A stretch of 64,000 bases of DNA from Luteimonas vadosa (GCF_039543545.1 NZ_BAABJY010000002.1:1206273-1270272); one strand, 5' to 3'; counted from the stretch's first letter, positions 15,848 to 25,160 are shown. The notes: a model not told the origin generated them from the letters alone. A program made the numbers and translations.

Positions 15848-16798
15848 TCAGGGATGGGAACGGACGATCCCGTCCAGGCCCAGCCGGGACTTGAGCTGCG
15901 ACCTGAGCTGGTCGGCGTCGCCGCGGCCGAGCACCGGGCCGGCCTTGACCCGGGTCAAGGCGCCCTGGTCGGTCTGGACCGCCTCGGTGAAGGCGTTGAA
16001 GCCCGCGCCGCGGATGCGGTCGCGCAAGGCGGTGGCGTCGGCGGCATTGCGGAAGGCGCCGACCTGGACCGCGAAGCCGACGTCCGCCGCGGCGGCGGGC
16101 TTGGCCGCCGGGGCTTTCGCCGCGACCGGCTCGGGCACGGCCACGGTATCGGCCGGCGAGCCGGCGGCCGCCGGGGGGCCCGGCTGCGGCGTGGGCCGGG
16201 TGGCCCCGGCATCCAGCGCGACCACGCGGGCGTCGACGTCGTTGGGGATCAGTTCGGCCAATACCCGCGCTGCCTCCGCATCGGCCCGGGTCGCATAGGG
16301 GCCGATGCGCACGCGCCAGGCCGGTTTGCCGTCGACGGTGGTCGACTCGCGATAGGCGGGAAGCCGGGACTCGCGCAGCCGCGCGACGACGGCTTGGGCA
16401 TTCGTCGCGCTGGAATACGCGCCGAAACCGACGGCGTAGTCGCCGCCGGCCACGCTGGCCGGTAGCCGCGGGCTGGCCGCTATGGGCTCGGGCAACCCGG
16501 ATCCGGCTACCGCCGGGTCCGCGCCCAATGGGATGGGGCGGCTGGCAGGCGACGGATCGGCGGTGTCGACCGTTGGCAGGGCTTGTTCATCGAGCGCCCC
16601 CGGCGAAGCCGGTTGCGGTTCCACCAATGGGAGGTCGCGAGTGGCGTACTCGCCCTCGGGTGCGTCGGGCATGGTGAGCGAGAGGTCGGATACGCCGCTG
16701 TCCGGCGCCGGACCCTTGACCAGCATCGGGAGGAAGATCACCGCCAGGGCGACGAGCACTGCGGCACCGACGAGGCGCTGCTTCAATTGTGGTTCCAC
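15848..16798 (-). CDS. SPOR-domain membrane protein (DedD-like)
   Basis: Encodes 316 residues. Inner-membrane protein with a short cytoplasmic head (MEPQLKQRLVG), one membrane segment at about residues 9-27, a long Pro/Ala-rich periplasmic linker and two SPOR domains: residues about 118-196 (YAVGFGAYSSATNAQAVVARL ...) and about 243-315 (FAVQVGAFRNAADATALRDRI ...). SPOR domains bind septal peptidoglycan lacking stem peptides, so this is a likely division-site protein. DedD normally has a single C-terminal SPOR domain; two tandem copies are seen here. The position between folC and purF is the classic dedD position. Confidence 0.88.
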   Translation of the reverse strand: MEPQLKQRLVGAAVLVALAVIFLPMLVKGPAPDSGVSDLSLTMPDAPEGEYATRDLPLVEPQPASPGALDEQALPTVDTADPSPASRPIPLGADPAVAGSGLPEPIAASPRLPASVAGGDYAVGFGAYSSATNAQAVVARLRESRLPAYRESTTVDGKPAWRVRIGPYATRADAEAARVLAELIPNDVDARVVALDAGATRPTPQPGPPAAAGSPADTVAVPEPVAAKAPAAKPAAAADVGFAVQVGAFRNAADATALRDRIRGAGFNAFTEAVQTDQGALTRVKAGPVLGRGDADQLRSQLKSRLGLDGIVRSHP

Positions 16799-16840
16799 GA
16801 TCCAGGATCCATCGATGTCGCGCGCGGCGGGGCACGCGGA

Positions 16841-18157
16841 TTATACGCCGCCCCCCGGATCGACCGATGAACCGATGGCTTCGCGCGGGGCTCCGGGATC
16901 GGCGGCGAGCACGCCCAGGGCCTCGGCGGCCGTATGGAACGATCCGAAGACCAGCAAGCGGTCGCCGACGCGCAATTGCGGCAACGCCGCCGACATCGCT
17001 TCGGCGACGGTCGCGTGGCGCGCCCCGGACGCCGCCGCGGTGCCGGCGAGCTTGTCCGCCAGTCCATCCACGCTCGTGCCACGCGCGCCCGCGTGTTCCA
17101 GCCCCGCCAGGTGCCAGCCATCGACCTGTCCCGCCAGCGCAGAGACCACGCCGACGGCGTCCTTGTCCGCCAGCGCCGCGTAGACGACGTGCGTCCGGCC
17201 GGCAACGGGCAGCGCACGCAGTGCGTCGGACAACGCGCGCGCCGCTTGCGGGTTGTGGCCGACGTCGACGAGTACCTCGATGCCGTCGCGCATGAAGCGC
17301 TGCAGGCGACCGGCCACCCGCGCGTCCGACACGCCCTCGCCCCAGGCCTGCCGGGGGATCTCCAGATCCAATGCGCGCAGCGCTGCGATCGCGGCCGCGG
17401 CGTTGCGCAACTGGACGGGCGCCGCCAGCCGCGGCATCGGCAGGTCCACTTCGAATCCCGGCTCCCGCCAGCGCCACCCGTCGGCCCGCCTTTCGACCAG
17501 GTAATCGCTGCCCGCCCGGATCGCGGGCGCGCCGATGCGATAGGCGTGGCGCAACACGCTGGCCGGGGGGTCGTCTTCGCCGAGCACCAGCGGCCTTCCG
17601 GCGCGTGCGACGCCGGCTTTCTCCAGGCCGATGGCCTCCCGGTCCGCGCCGAGCCAGTCCTGGTGGTCGAGGTCGACCGTGGTGATCACGGAAACGTCGG
17701 CATCGACCAAGTTGACGGCATCGAGTCGGCCGCCCAGCCCCACTTCCAGGATCGCCAGGTCGAGCCGGGCCCGCGAGAACAGCCACAGCGCGGCGAGCGT
17801 GCCGTACTCGAAATAGGTCAGCGAGGTGTCGCCGCGTGCCGCGTCCACGGCCTGGAAGGCCGCCACGAGTTCCGCGTCGCCGGCATCATCGCCATCGATG
17901 CGGATGCGCTCGTTGTAGGCCACCAGGTGCGGCGAGGTGTAGGCACCCGTGCGGAAACCGGCGGCGCGGGCGATGGCCTCGATGAAGGCGACCGTGGAAC
18001 CCTTGCCGTTGGTCCCCGCCACCGTGACCACGCGGGGCGCTGGCCGGCGCAACCCCATGCGCAACGAGACCTCGCGCACCCGATCGAGTCCGAGGGCGAT
18101 CGCGGAAGGATGCTGGCGTTCGATGAAGGCCAGCCAGTCGGGAAGCGTGCGCGCCAT
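16841..18157 (-). CDS. folC: Bifunctional folylpolyglutamate/dihydrofolate synthase
   Basis: Encodes 438 residues from the ATG at 18157. Adds glutamate to dihydropteroate and extends folate polyglutamate tails, using ATP. The Mur-ligase-like P-loop VAGTNGKGST is at residues 46-55, followed by GAYTSPHL, EVGLGGRLDAVN, a HQDWLG segment and the C-terminal VDVGHNPQAA domain. Three in-frame ATGs exist (18184, 18166, 18157). I chose the last because a TACAAT hexamer lies 7 bases before it and covers the second ATG, and because the homologous region begins at ARTLPDWL. A 42-base gap separates it from the SPOR gene, so the two are probably one operon with purF. Confidence 0.93.
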   Translation of the reverse strand: MARTLPDWLAFIERQHPSAIALGLDRVREVSLRMGLRRPAPRVVTVAGTNGKGSTVAFIEAIARAAGFRTGAYTSPHLVAYNERIRIDGDDAGDAELVAAFQAVDAARGDTSLTYFEYGTLAALWLFSRARLDLAILEVGLGGRLDAVNLVDADVSVITTVDLDHQDWLGADREAIGLEKAGVARAGRPLVLGEDDPPASVLRHAYRIGAPAIRAGSDYLVERRADGWRWREPGFEVDLPMPRLAAPVQLRNAAAAIAALRALDLEIPRQAWGEGVSDARVAGRLQRFMRDGIEVLVDVGHNPQAARALSDALRALPVAGRTHVVYAALADKDAVGVVSALAGQVDGWHLAGLEHAGARGTSVDGLADKLAGTAAASGARHATVAEAMSAALPQLRVGDRLLVFGSFHTAAEALGVLAADPGAPREAIGSSVDPGGGV

Positions 18158-18164
18158 GCTGGCC

Positions 18165-18170
18165 ATTGTA
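18165..18170 (-). promoter_or_regulatory. -10-like hexamer for a near-leaderless folC transcript
   Basis: On the minus strand TACAAT ends 7 bases before the ATG at 18157. It is the same hexamer at almost the same distance as in front of hutI and lpxH. Confidence 0.45.
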
Positions 18171-18266
18171 GGGTCGCCCACCACTCACGCCGGCAAGGCA
18201 CCGGTTCGTGTCCGGGTACTGCGCCCGCCCGCGTCGCCAGGCGCACCATGCAACCCGGCGGACGCT

Positions 18267-18911
18267 TCAGAGTGCGCGGTGGACCGCTTCGCCGAACAGC
18301 AGCGTGTGGTGGCTGCAATCGTTGAGACGGACGACGTCCAGCCGATCGACGCCGGGGCCTTCGAGCAGGTTCAGCGTGGTCGGCGCCTGGCGGAAGCTCC
18401 ACAGCCGCGACAGGGGGATGCCCAGGATGCGGCACAGCAAGACGCGGTTCACCGCATCATGCGCGACGACCAGCAAGGTCTCGTCCTCGCCCAATCCCTC
18501 GCAGCTTGCAGCCAGCGCGGCCCACGACCGGTCGAACACCTCCTGCAGCGATTCCCCGCCGGGCATCTGCACCGTGTGCGGCGCTTCCCGCCAGGCCCGG
18601 AAGCCTTCCGGATCCTCGTCGCGGATTTCCCCGGCAAGCTTGCCTTCCCAGCTGCCGTGCGCGATCTCCATGAACCGGTCATCGACCTGGAGCATCGGGG
18701 CGCGACGCTCGCCGAGCGCGTGCGTCGCGGTGTCGCGCGCGCGCGCGAGGGGCGAACAGACGGCGCGGTCGATACCGACGTCCCGCAGCCGCCCACCCAG
18801 GGCGCGGGCCTGCTGCTCACCCGTGGGCGAGAGCGGGATGTCTTCCTGGCCCTGGTAACGGCCCTCGGCGTTCCATGCGGTTTCACCATGGCGGGCGAGC
18901 AGGATCCTCAT
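18267..18911 (-). CDS. Histidine phosphatase family protein (phosphoglycerate-mutase-like)
   Basis: Encodes 214 residues. The phosphohistidine nucleophile motif LARHGETAWN is at residues 5-14 (Arg7, His8), with CSPLARARDTA, a catalytic glutamate in RFMEIAHGSWEGK and the second histidine in LVVAHDAVNR. The family covers cofactor-dependent phosphoglycerate mutases, adenosylcobalamin phosphatases and fructose bisphosphatases. The RYQGQEDIPLSPTG and EGK segments resemble GpmB/CobC-type phosphatases, not true glycolytic mutase. The substrate cannot be set: no cobalamin genes lie nearby. The start at 18911 gives the standard N-terminal strand. It lies between the S46 peptidase and folC on the same strand. 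Confidence 0.85.
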   Translation of the reverse strand: MRILLARHGETAWNAEGRYQGQEDIPLSPTGEQQARALGGRLRDVGIDRAVCSPLARARDTATHALGERRAPMLQVDDRFMEIAHGSWEGKLAGEIRDEDPEGFRAWREAPHTVQMPGGESLQEVFDRSWAALAASCEGLGEDETLLVVAHDAVNRVLLCRILGIPLSRLWSFRQAPTTLNLLEGPGVDRLDVVRLNDCSHHTLLFGEAVHRAL

Positions 18912-19026
18912 GCGGTGGTTTCCCGATGCGGCGGCCGCCGACGCGGCCGGGACGGCGCACAGTCTATGGGAACGCCGCGCCAGGCCCGATGCACCGATCC
19001 CGCCACCCTTCGCAGGCAAGCCACCG

Positions 19027-21210
19027 TCAACGCTTCGGCGCCACGCCCATTTCCCGCAGCAGCTGCGGGGCGGGGAAGACTTCCTGCATGATCCAGCGCA
19101 TGTAGCGCTGGTCCACCGAGATCACGCGGGTCATGTCGGGATCGAACATCCAGTTCGACACCACGGCCTCGGCGTTCATGTCGAACGCCAATCCCACCAG
19201 CTCGCCCCGTGCATCCATGACCGGTGACCCGGAGTTGCCGCCGGTGATGTCCAGGTCGGACAGGAAGTTGACCGGCACCGTGCCCAGGCGCCGATCCGCG
19301 AGGCCGCCGTACGCCTTCGCTGCCACGGCATCGAGCAGGGCCTGCGGGGCATCGAACGGCGGTTGCCCCGTGTGCTTGGCGGCGACCTGCTCGAGCCGGG
19401 TGAACGCATGCTGCCGATTTCCGTCCAGCCTGGTGTAGGGCTTGACGTTGCCGAACGTGATCCGCAGCGACGAGTTCGCGTTGGGATACACGAACTCGCC
19501 CTGGCTGCGCTTGTAGTCGGCCACTGCCTGCAGGAACACCGGGCGCGCGGCGAGCGCCTCGCCGGCACGGACCTTGCGCTGGCGTTCGAGTTCGAGCAGC
19601 GTCGGCATCACCGCCACGGCGTAACGGATCGCGGGATCCTTGCTCTTCTCGAACGCGGCGCGATCGGCCGCGAACCACTTCATGCGCGCATCCGGCTCGA
19701 CCAGTTCGCTGCGCCCCAGCCGGTTGAGTGCGACCTCGACGGCCTTGCTGCTGTCGCCACCGAGCCATTTGTCGATCTCCGCGACCCGTTGCGGCTTCGG
19801 CAGCTGCAGGTACTGGTCGATCCAGTAGCGCTGCAGCTTGCGATCCATGGCCGGCACGTAGCGACGCTCCATCTGGCGCAGGCTGCCTTCGATGGTCGAC
19901 AGGTCCCGCTCCTGGTAACCCTGCTCGCGCGCGGCATCGGGCTTGGCACGCTCGATGGCGAGCCGGTACAGCGTGGTGGCCGCCGACACCAGGCCGGTAT
20001 TGCCGAACTGGGCCATGACCAGGTCCCGCTCCCTGGTGGCGCGTTCCTCGTCCAGCAGGCCTTCGAGCCGGGCGTGTGCCGCGACCGCGGCTTGCCCGTC
20101 CGCGCCACGCCCCGCCAGCCAGTCGAGGACGGCGCGCTCCTGCGCCCGCTTCCCGGCGACGGCGCCGATGCGCTCGAACCCGGCCAGCTGGTTGTCGTAG
20201 TTCTTGAGCACGTTCTCCCAGCCGCGCACGGTGCTGGCGTACTTCACCTCGATTTCCGGATCGGCCTTGGCTTCCGCCTCGACCAGCGCCACCAGGGCCT
20301 TGTAATGGCGGCTGATCGTCGGATACGACCACTCGACGGTATTGGTGAATTCGCGGCTCAAGGCGTAGCGACTGGTGTTGCCGGGATAACCGGCGATCAT
20401 CACGAAGTCACCCTCGCGCAGCGGCTTGTCGGCGAGCTTCAACCAGCGCTTGGGCTTGTAGGGAACGTTGCCTGGCGCGAATGCAGCCGGCTTGCCGTCC
20501 GGGCCGACGTAGGCGCGGTAGAACGCGAAGTCGCCGGTGTGCCGCGGCCACGACCAGTTGTCGACTTCGCCGCCATAGTTGCCGACGCTGCCCGGCGGTG
20601 CGTAGGCCAGGCGAACGTCCTTGATCTCGATGTTGCGGAACAGCCGATAGGTATTGCCGCCGGAAAAGCTGTACAGGCGGCAGCGATAGCCCTCGACCGC
20701 TTCGCAACCCGCCACCAGTCGTTTCTCAGCCGCGTCCAGGGCCGCCGTACGGCCGAGCGCGTCGGGTGCCGCGGCGATCGCATCGCGCACCTCGCCGGTG
20801 ACGTCCTGGATCGACTCGAGCACGTAGATGCGCGCATTCGGGCCGGCCGGGATCTCCGCGGCCGGCGTCGCGGCGTTGAAGCCGTCGCGCATCAGGTTCT
20901 TCTCGGGGGTCGAATTGAGCTGGATGGCGCCATAGGCGCAGTGGTGGTTGGTCGCCACCAGCCCCTGCGGCGAGACGAAGCTCGCGGTGCAGCCGCCCAG
21001 CGAGACCACCGCCCCCAAGGGATCGCCGGTGAGGTCCGCCAGCTGTTCGGGCTTGAGCTTCAGGCCGGCCTGCTTCATCGGCTTGGCCAGCTCGGGCAGC
21101 TGCTGCGGCACCCACATGCCCTCGCCGGCGGATGCCATGGGCAGGGCGGACGCGGTCGCCAACGCGATCGCGGCGGTGAGGACGGTCAGGCGCATCGAAT
21201 GACTCCGCAT
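19027..21210 (-). CDS. S46 family dipeptidyl peptidase (DPP7/DPP11/DAP BII type)
   Basis: Encodes 727 residues (722 if the ATG at 21195 is used; both give a signal peptide ending at ASA). Periplasmic serine exopeptidase removing dipeptides from N-termini. The sequence follows Pseudoxanthomonas DAP BII from end to end: EGMWVPQQLPE, catalytic His in TNHHCAYGAIQLNS, catalytic Asp region DNWSWPRHTGDFAFYRAY and catalytic Ser in DITGGNSGSPVM. The residue that sets S1 preference in this family (Gly in DPP7 and DAP BII, Arg in the acid-specific DPP11) lies in the motif LAFDx after the Ser. Here it is Met (codon 19177-19179), which is unusual. DPP7/DPP11 cannot be told apart on this basis. Confidence 0.92.
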   Translation of the reverse strand: MRSHSMRLTVLTAAIALATASALPMASAGEGMWVPQQLPELAKPMKQAGLKLKPEQLADLTGDPLGAVVSLGGCTASFVSPQGLVATNHHCAYGAIQLNSTPEKNLMRDGFNAATPAAEIPAGPNARIYVLESIQDVTGEVRDAIAAAPDALGRTAALDAAEKRLVAGCEAVEGYRCRLYSFSGGNTYRLFRNIEIKDVRLAYAPPGSVGNYGGEVDNWSWPRHTGDFAFYRAYVGPDGKPAAFAPGNVPYKPKRWLKLADKPLREGDFVMIAGYPGNTSRYALSREFTNTVEWSYPTISRHYKALVALVEAEAKADPEIEVKYASTVRGWENVLKNYDNQLAGFERIGAVAGKRAQERAVLDWLAGRGADGQAAVAAHARLEGLLDEERATRERDLVMAQFGNTGLVSAATTLYRLAIERAKPDAAREQGYQERDLSTIEGSLRQMERRYVPAMDRKLQRYWIDQYLQLPKPQRVAEIDKWLGGDSSKAVEVALNRLGRSELVEPDARMKWFAADRAAFEKSKDPAIRYAVAVMPTLLELERQRKVRAGEALAARPVFLQAVADYKRSQGEFVYPNANSSLRITFGNVKPYTRLDGNRQHAFTRLEQVAAKHTGQPPFDAPQALLDAVAAKAYGGLADRRLGTVPVNFLSDLDITGGNSGSPVMDARGELVGLAFDMNAEAVVSNWMFDPDMTRVISVDQRYMRWIMQEVFPAPQLLREMGVAPKR

Positions 21211-21333
21211 GTGTCGGGTGGGCCAGTCTAACGTCGGCGCCGCTGCGGTCGCATTCATCGGGGCGTCGATGCGGATCGTCCCGCCGCCGGGAACCCGCCG
21301 AACCGGGTGCCATGAGGCACGGCGGCCCCCGCG

Positions 21334-21339
21334 TATAAT
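21334..21339 (+). promoter_or_regulatory. -10 element of the tdh-kbl transcript
   Basis: TATAAT, a perfect -10, lies 50 bases before the likely tdh start in otherwise GC-rich sequence. No good -35 hexamer is visible 17 bases upstream, so an activator may be needed. Confidence 0.5.
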
Positions 21340-21388
21340 TCGGGGCCCCGCAACCCCCACCTACGGATGTCCCCACATGGGCCGAATG

Positions 21389-22411
21389 ATGAAGGCGCTG
21401 GTCAAGCGCGAAGCCACCAAGGGCATCTGGATGGAACAGGTCCCGGTTCCGGAGCCGGGCCCCAACGAGGTGCTGATCAAGCTCGAGAAGACCGCGATCT
21501 GCGGCACTGACCTGCACATCTACCTGTGGGACGAGTGGAGCCAGCGCACCATCGAGCCCGGCTTGGTCATCGGCCACGAGTTCGTGGGACGCATCAGCGA
21601 ACTCGGCCCCGGCGTCACCGGTTACTCGGTGGGCCAGCGTGTCTCGGCCGAAGGCCATATCGTCTGCGGCCACTGCCGGAACTGCCGTGCGGGCCGGCAG
21701 CACCTGTGCCCCAATACCGTCGGCATCGGCGTCAATCGCAACGGTGCCTTCGCCGAGTACGTGGTGATGCCGGCCAGCAACCTGTGGCCGATCCCCGACC
21801 AGATCCCCAGCGAACTCGCCGCCTTCTTCGACCCCTACGGCAATGCCGCGCACTGCGCGCTGGAGTTCGACGTGGTTGGCGAGGACGTGTTGATCACCGG
21901 CGCCGGCCCGATCGGCGTCATGGCCGCCGGCATCTGCAAGCACATCGGCGCGCGCAACGTGGTGGTCACCGACATCAACGACTACCGCCTAAAGCTCGCC
22001 GCCGACATGGGCGCCACCCGGGTGGTCAACGTCACCAACACCAGTGTCAAGGACGTGATGGCGGACCTGCACATGGAAGGCTTCGACGTGGGCCTGGAGA
22101 TGAGCGGCAACCCACATGCCTTCAACGACATGCTCGACTGCATGTACCACGGCGGCAAGATCGCCCTGCTCGGCCTGCTGCCCAAGGGTGCGGGCGTGGA
22201 CTGGGACCGCATCATCTTCAAGGGGCTGACCCTGCACGGCATCTACGGCCGGCGCATGTACGAGACCTGGTACAAGATGACGCAGCTGGTGCTGGACGGG
22301 TTCCCGCTGCACAAGGTGCTCAGCCACCAGCTCCCCGCCGACGAGTTCCAGAAGGGTTTCGACCTGATGGAGTCGGGCAAGTCGGGGAAAGTCGTGCTCA
22401 GCTGGAACTAG
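21389..22411 (+). CDS. tdh: L-threonine 3-dehydrogenase
   Basis: Encodes 340 residues. Oxidises L-threonine to 2-amino-3-ketobutyrate with NAD+; a zinc medium-chain dehydrogenase. Catalytic zinc motif AICGTDLH with GHEFVG, structural zinc cysteines in CGHCRNCRAGRQHLC, Rossmann motif ITGAGPIGVMAAG, and the terminal GKVVLSWN match the Xanthomonas enzyme closely. In-frame ATGs also occur at 21377 and 21386; I chose 21389 (MKALVKREATKGIW) because it matches the family start. kbl follows 124 bases downstream on the same strand, and the two enzymes act in sequence. Confidence 0.96.
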   Translation: MKALVKREATKGIWMEQVPVPEPGPNEVLIKLEKTAICGTDLHIYLWDEWSQRTIEPGLVIGHEFVGRISELGPGVTGYSVGQRVSAEGHIVCGHCRNCRAGRQHLCPNTVGIGVNRNGAFAEYVVMPASNLWPIPDQIPSELAAFFDPYGNAAHCALEFDVVGEDVLITGAGPIGVMAAGICKHIGARNVVVTDINDYRLKLAADMGATRVVNVTNTSVKDVMADLHMEGFDVGLEMSGNPHAFNDMLDCMYHGGKIALLGLLPKGAGVDWDRIIFKGLTLHGIYGRRMYETWYKMTQLVLDGFPLHKVLSHQLPADEFQKGFDLMESGKSGKVVLSWN

Positions 22412-22535
22412 GAATCACCCCTGCCACCGCGATGGCCGGCCGGACGGCATGGGTGCGCCCACCCTTGCCGGGTCCGGAAGCCGGCGGCGGCAAGCCGCGA
22501 TCGACTGCGACCGGAACCAATCTGACGGAGTTGCC

Positions 22536-23729
22536 ATGTCCCTGACCGACCGCTACGCCGACACCCTCGACGAGATCCGCGACGCCGGACTGTTCAAGGC
22601 CGAACGCATCATCACCGGCCCGCAGTCGGCAGAGATCACCCTTGCCGACGGGCGCACGGTGCTGAACTTCTGCGCCAACAACTACCTCGGCCTGGCCGAC
22701 CATCCCGACATCATCGCCGAGGCCAAGCGCGCGCTCGACACCCATGGCTTCGGCATGGCCTCGGTCCGCTTCATCTGCGGCACCCAGGACCTGCACAAGC
22801 AGCTCGAGAAGACCATCGCGGACTTCTTCGGCATGGAGGACACGATCCTGTATGCCGCCTGCTTCGATGCCAACGGGGGCTTGTACGAACCGCTGCTCGG
22901 CGAGGAGGACGCGATCATTTCCGACGCCCTCAACCACGCCTCGATCATCGACGGCGTGCGCCTGTGCAAGGCGAAGCGCTTCCGTTACGCGAACTGCGAC
23001 ATGGGCGACCTGGAAAAGCAGCTGCAGGCTGCCGACGCCGCCGGCGCCCGCACCAAGCTGATCTCCACCGACGGCGTGTTCTCGATGGACGGCTTCATCG
23101 CGCCTCTGGACGAGATCACCGCGCTGGCCGCGAAGTACGGTGCACTGGTGCACATCGACGAGTGCCATGCCACCGGATTCCTGGGCAAGACCGGGCGCGG
23201 CTCGGCCGAGGTCAAGGGCGTGCTCGAGCGCATCGACATCGTCACCGGCACGCTGGGCAAGGCGATGGGCGGCGCGCTGGGCGGGTTCACCACGGCCAAG
23301 GCCGAGGTGGTCGAACTGCTGCGCCAGCGGTCGCGACCCTACCTGTTCTCCAATTCGCTGCCGCCCCACGTGGTCGCGGCGGGGATCAAGGCGTTCGAGA
23401 TGCTCGATGCCGCGGGAGAACTGCGTGAACGACTCGCAGGCAACACCGCCTACTTCCGCGAGAAGATGGCCGCGGCAGGCTTCGACCTCAAGCCCGGCAC
23501 GCATCCGATCTGCCCGGTGATGCTGTACGACGCGAAGCTGGCGCAGCAGTTCGCCAAGCGCCTGCTGGAGGAAGGCATCTATGCCATCGGATTCTTCTTC
23601 CCGGTGGTGCCGAAGGAGCAGGCGCGAATCCGCACCCAGGTCTCCGCCGCCCACACCCGCGAGCACCTCGACCGTGCCATCGATGCGTTCACGCGCATCG
23701 GCCGTGAACTGGGCGTGCTCGAGACCTGA
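22536..23729 (+). CDS. kbl: Glycine C-acetyltransferase (2-amino-3-ketobutyrate CoA ligase)
   Basis: Encodes 397 residues. PLP enzyme that cleaves the Tdh product with CoA into glycine and acetyl-CoA. Family motifs: NFCANNYLGLADHP, GFGMASVRFICGTQDLH, DALNHASIIDG, IDECHATGFLG and the PLP lysine in VTGTLGKAMGGALGG. The ATG at 22536 has an ACGGAG site at optimal distance. The gene ends shortly before a convergent acetyltransferase. With tdh it forms the threonine-to-glycine route. Confidence 0.97.
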   Translation: MSLTDRYADTLDEIRDAGLFKAERIITGPQSAEITLADGRTVLNFCANNYLGLADHPDIIAEAKRALDTHGFGMASVRFICGTQDLHKQLEKTIADFFGMEDTILYAACFDANGGLYEPLLGEEDAIISDALNHASIIDGVRLCKAKRFRYANCDMGDLEKQLQAADAAGARTKLISTDGVFSMDGFIAPLDEITALAAKYGALVHIDECHATGFLGKTGRGSAEVKGVLERIDIVTGTLGKAMGGALGGFTTAKAEVVELLRQRSRPYLFSNSLPPHVVAAGIKAFEMLDAAGELRERLAGNTAYFREKMAAAGFDLKPGTHPICPVMLYDAKLAQQFAKRLLEEGIYAIGFFFPVVPKEQARIRTQVSAAHTREHLDRAIDAFTRIGRELGVLET

Positions 23730-23750
23730 ATCGGGAATTCCCGCAGCCGC

Positions 23751-24248
23751 TCAGCCACGCACCCGGGCCATCGCCAGCGCGTCGACGTAGGTGCCGTCGC
23801 GATAGGCATAGTCTCGGAGCAGGCCCTCCTGTTCGAACCCGTGCTTCTCGTACAAGGCGATGGCTGCGGCATTGCGCGCATAGACCTGCAGCTCGATGCG
23901 CCGCAGCTGCAGCCAACCGTCGGCCAGCACCAGCGCGGCCTCGAGCAAGGCGGTGCCCACGCCACGGCCCCGCCAGTCGTCGCGGACGCCCATGCCGAGG
24001 TCGCCGACATGGCGGCGGCGCGGATTGGTCGAGACCTGCAAGCCGAGCTGTCCCACCAGCTCGTCGCCGCACTCGGCCACCAGCAGGTGGCTATTGCCGT
24101 CGACCGACTGCATGCGCGCGCGCCAGAGATCCAGCGACGGGAACGGCAGCTGCAACGTATCGGCCTGCGCGAGCGGGGCGTCGTAGATCCGCCTGACGGC
24201 CGGATAATCTTCGGGCTCGGCGCGGCGTACCGTGATCGTGGCTGTCAT
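23751..24248 (-). CDS. GNAT family N-acetyltransferase
   Basis: Encodes 165 residues. The acetyl-CoA-binding motif A is clear: GVRDDWRGRGVGTALLEAAL (R/Q-x-x-G-x-G/A), followed by ELQVYARNAAAIALYEKHGFEQEG typical of the C-terminal half. The overall pattern resembles YhhY/PhnO-like acetyltransferases that modify small amines or amino acids; the substrate is unknown. The ATG at 24248 overlaps the stop codon of the upstream pseudouridine synthase as ATGA, so translation of the two genes is coupled. It is convergent with kbl. Confidence 0.85.
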   Translation of the reverse strand: MTATITVRRAEPEDYPAVRRIYDAPLAQADTLQLPFPSLDLWRARMQSVDGNSHLLVAECGDELVGQLGLQVSTNPRRRHVGDLGMGVRDDWRGRGVGTALLEAALVLADGWLQLRRIELQVYARNAAAIALYEKHGFEQEGLLRDYAYRDGTYVDALAMARVRG

Positions 24249-25009
24249 GCGGCTGGCGGACTCCAGTCGATGCCGGCCAGAAGTGTAATCTCGGCCGCCT
24301 CCAGCCGTCGCCACTGTCCCTTGCCGAGCTGGCCCAGGGCGAGGTCGCCGATGGCGACACGCACCAGGCGTAGCACGCGTAGCCCACAGGCAGCCATCAG
24401 GCGGCGAATCTGGCGATTTCGCCCCTCCGCCAGCACGATTTCAAGCCATGCATTGCGACCACCGCTGCGCAACAGCCGGGCGCCCGTGGCCTGCAAGCGC
24501 TCGCCGTCGCAGTCGACTCCGGTTTCCAGCGTGCGCAACACGGCGGCGTCGGGCAGCTCATCGACCTGGACGTGGTAGCGCTTGTGCGGGCCGGTAGCCG
24601 GGTCGGTGATGCGTGCCGCCCACCCGGGGTCGTTGGTGAACAGCAGAAGGCCTTCGCTGGCCTTGTCGAGTCGGCCCACCGGCGCGATCCAGCCCAGCCC
24701 GGCGCCATCGAAGCAGCGGTAGACCGTCTCGCGGCCTTGCTCGTCCGTCGTCGTGGTCACCAGGCCGCGCGGCTTGTTGAGCATGAGGTACACACCTTCA
24801 GGCGGGCGCAGCGCACGTCCGTCGATGCTCACGCTGCCCAGGTCCTGCGCGGGGACCGGGAATTCCGGATTGAGGACCACGCGACCATGCACGGCGACCC
24901 GGCCAGCGAGCACCCATCGGGTCGCGACCGTGCGGGAGCACAGGCCCTGTTTGCTCAGCACGCGGGCAAGGCCGTACCGTGGGCCGGACGATGGATTCCG
25001 TTGGCGCAT
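24245..25009 (-). CDS. RsuA/RluE family pseudouridine synthase
   Basis: Encodes 254 residues from the ATG at 25009. Converts a specific uridine in rRNA to pseudouridine. An S4 RNA-binding domain covers about residues 13-60 (LARVLSKQGLCSRTVATRWVL ...), then the catalytic domain with YLMLNKPRGLVTT, the catalytic Asp115 in GRLDKASEGLLLFTND and AEGRNRQIRRLMAACG. These are RsuA/RluB/E/F marks; whether the target is 16S or 23S RNA cannot be decided here. The first ten residues before the S4 domain are polar and may not be conserved. The stop overlaps the acetyltransferase start. It is divergent from the lipid operon with 151 bases between starts. Confidence 0.9.
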   Translation of the reverse strand: MRQRNPSSGPRYGLARVLSKQGLCSRTVATRWVLAGRVAVHGRVVLNPEFPVPAQDLGSVSIDGRALRPPEGVYLMLNKPRGLVTTTTDEQGRETVYRCFDGAGLGWIAPVGRLDKASEGLLLFTNDPGWAARITDPATGPHKRYHVQVDELPDAAVLRTLETGVDCDGERLQATGARLLRSGGRNAWLEIVLAEGRNRQIRRLMAACGLRVLRLVRVAIGDLALGQLGKGQWRRLEAAEITLLAGIDWSPPAA

Positions 25010-25160
25010 GCCTGCAGTTCCCCGCGGCAACCCCGCCGCGTCGGCGCCATCATCGCGCATCCGCGACTCGGCGGGTTCCGTAACTGGGCTTGACCGAATG
25101 CCCGCGGCCCGCCCGCGGATGGTTCGTCGCAGCCCCCGTCGCGCACCGAGATGCCCACCC

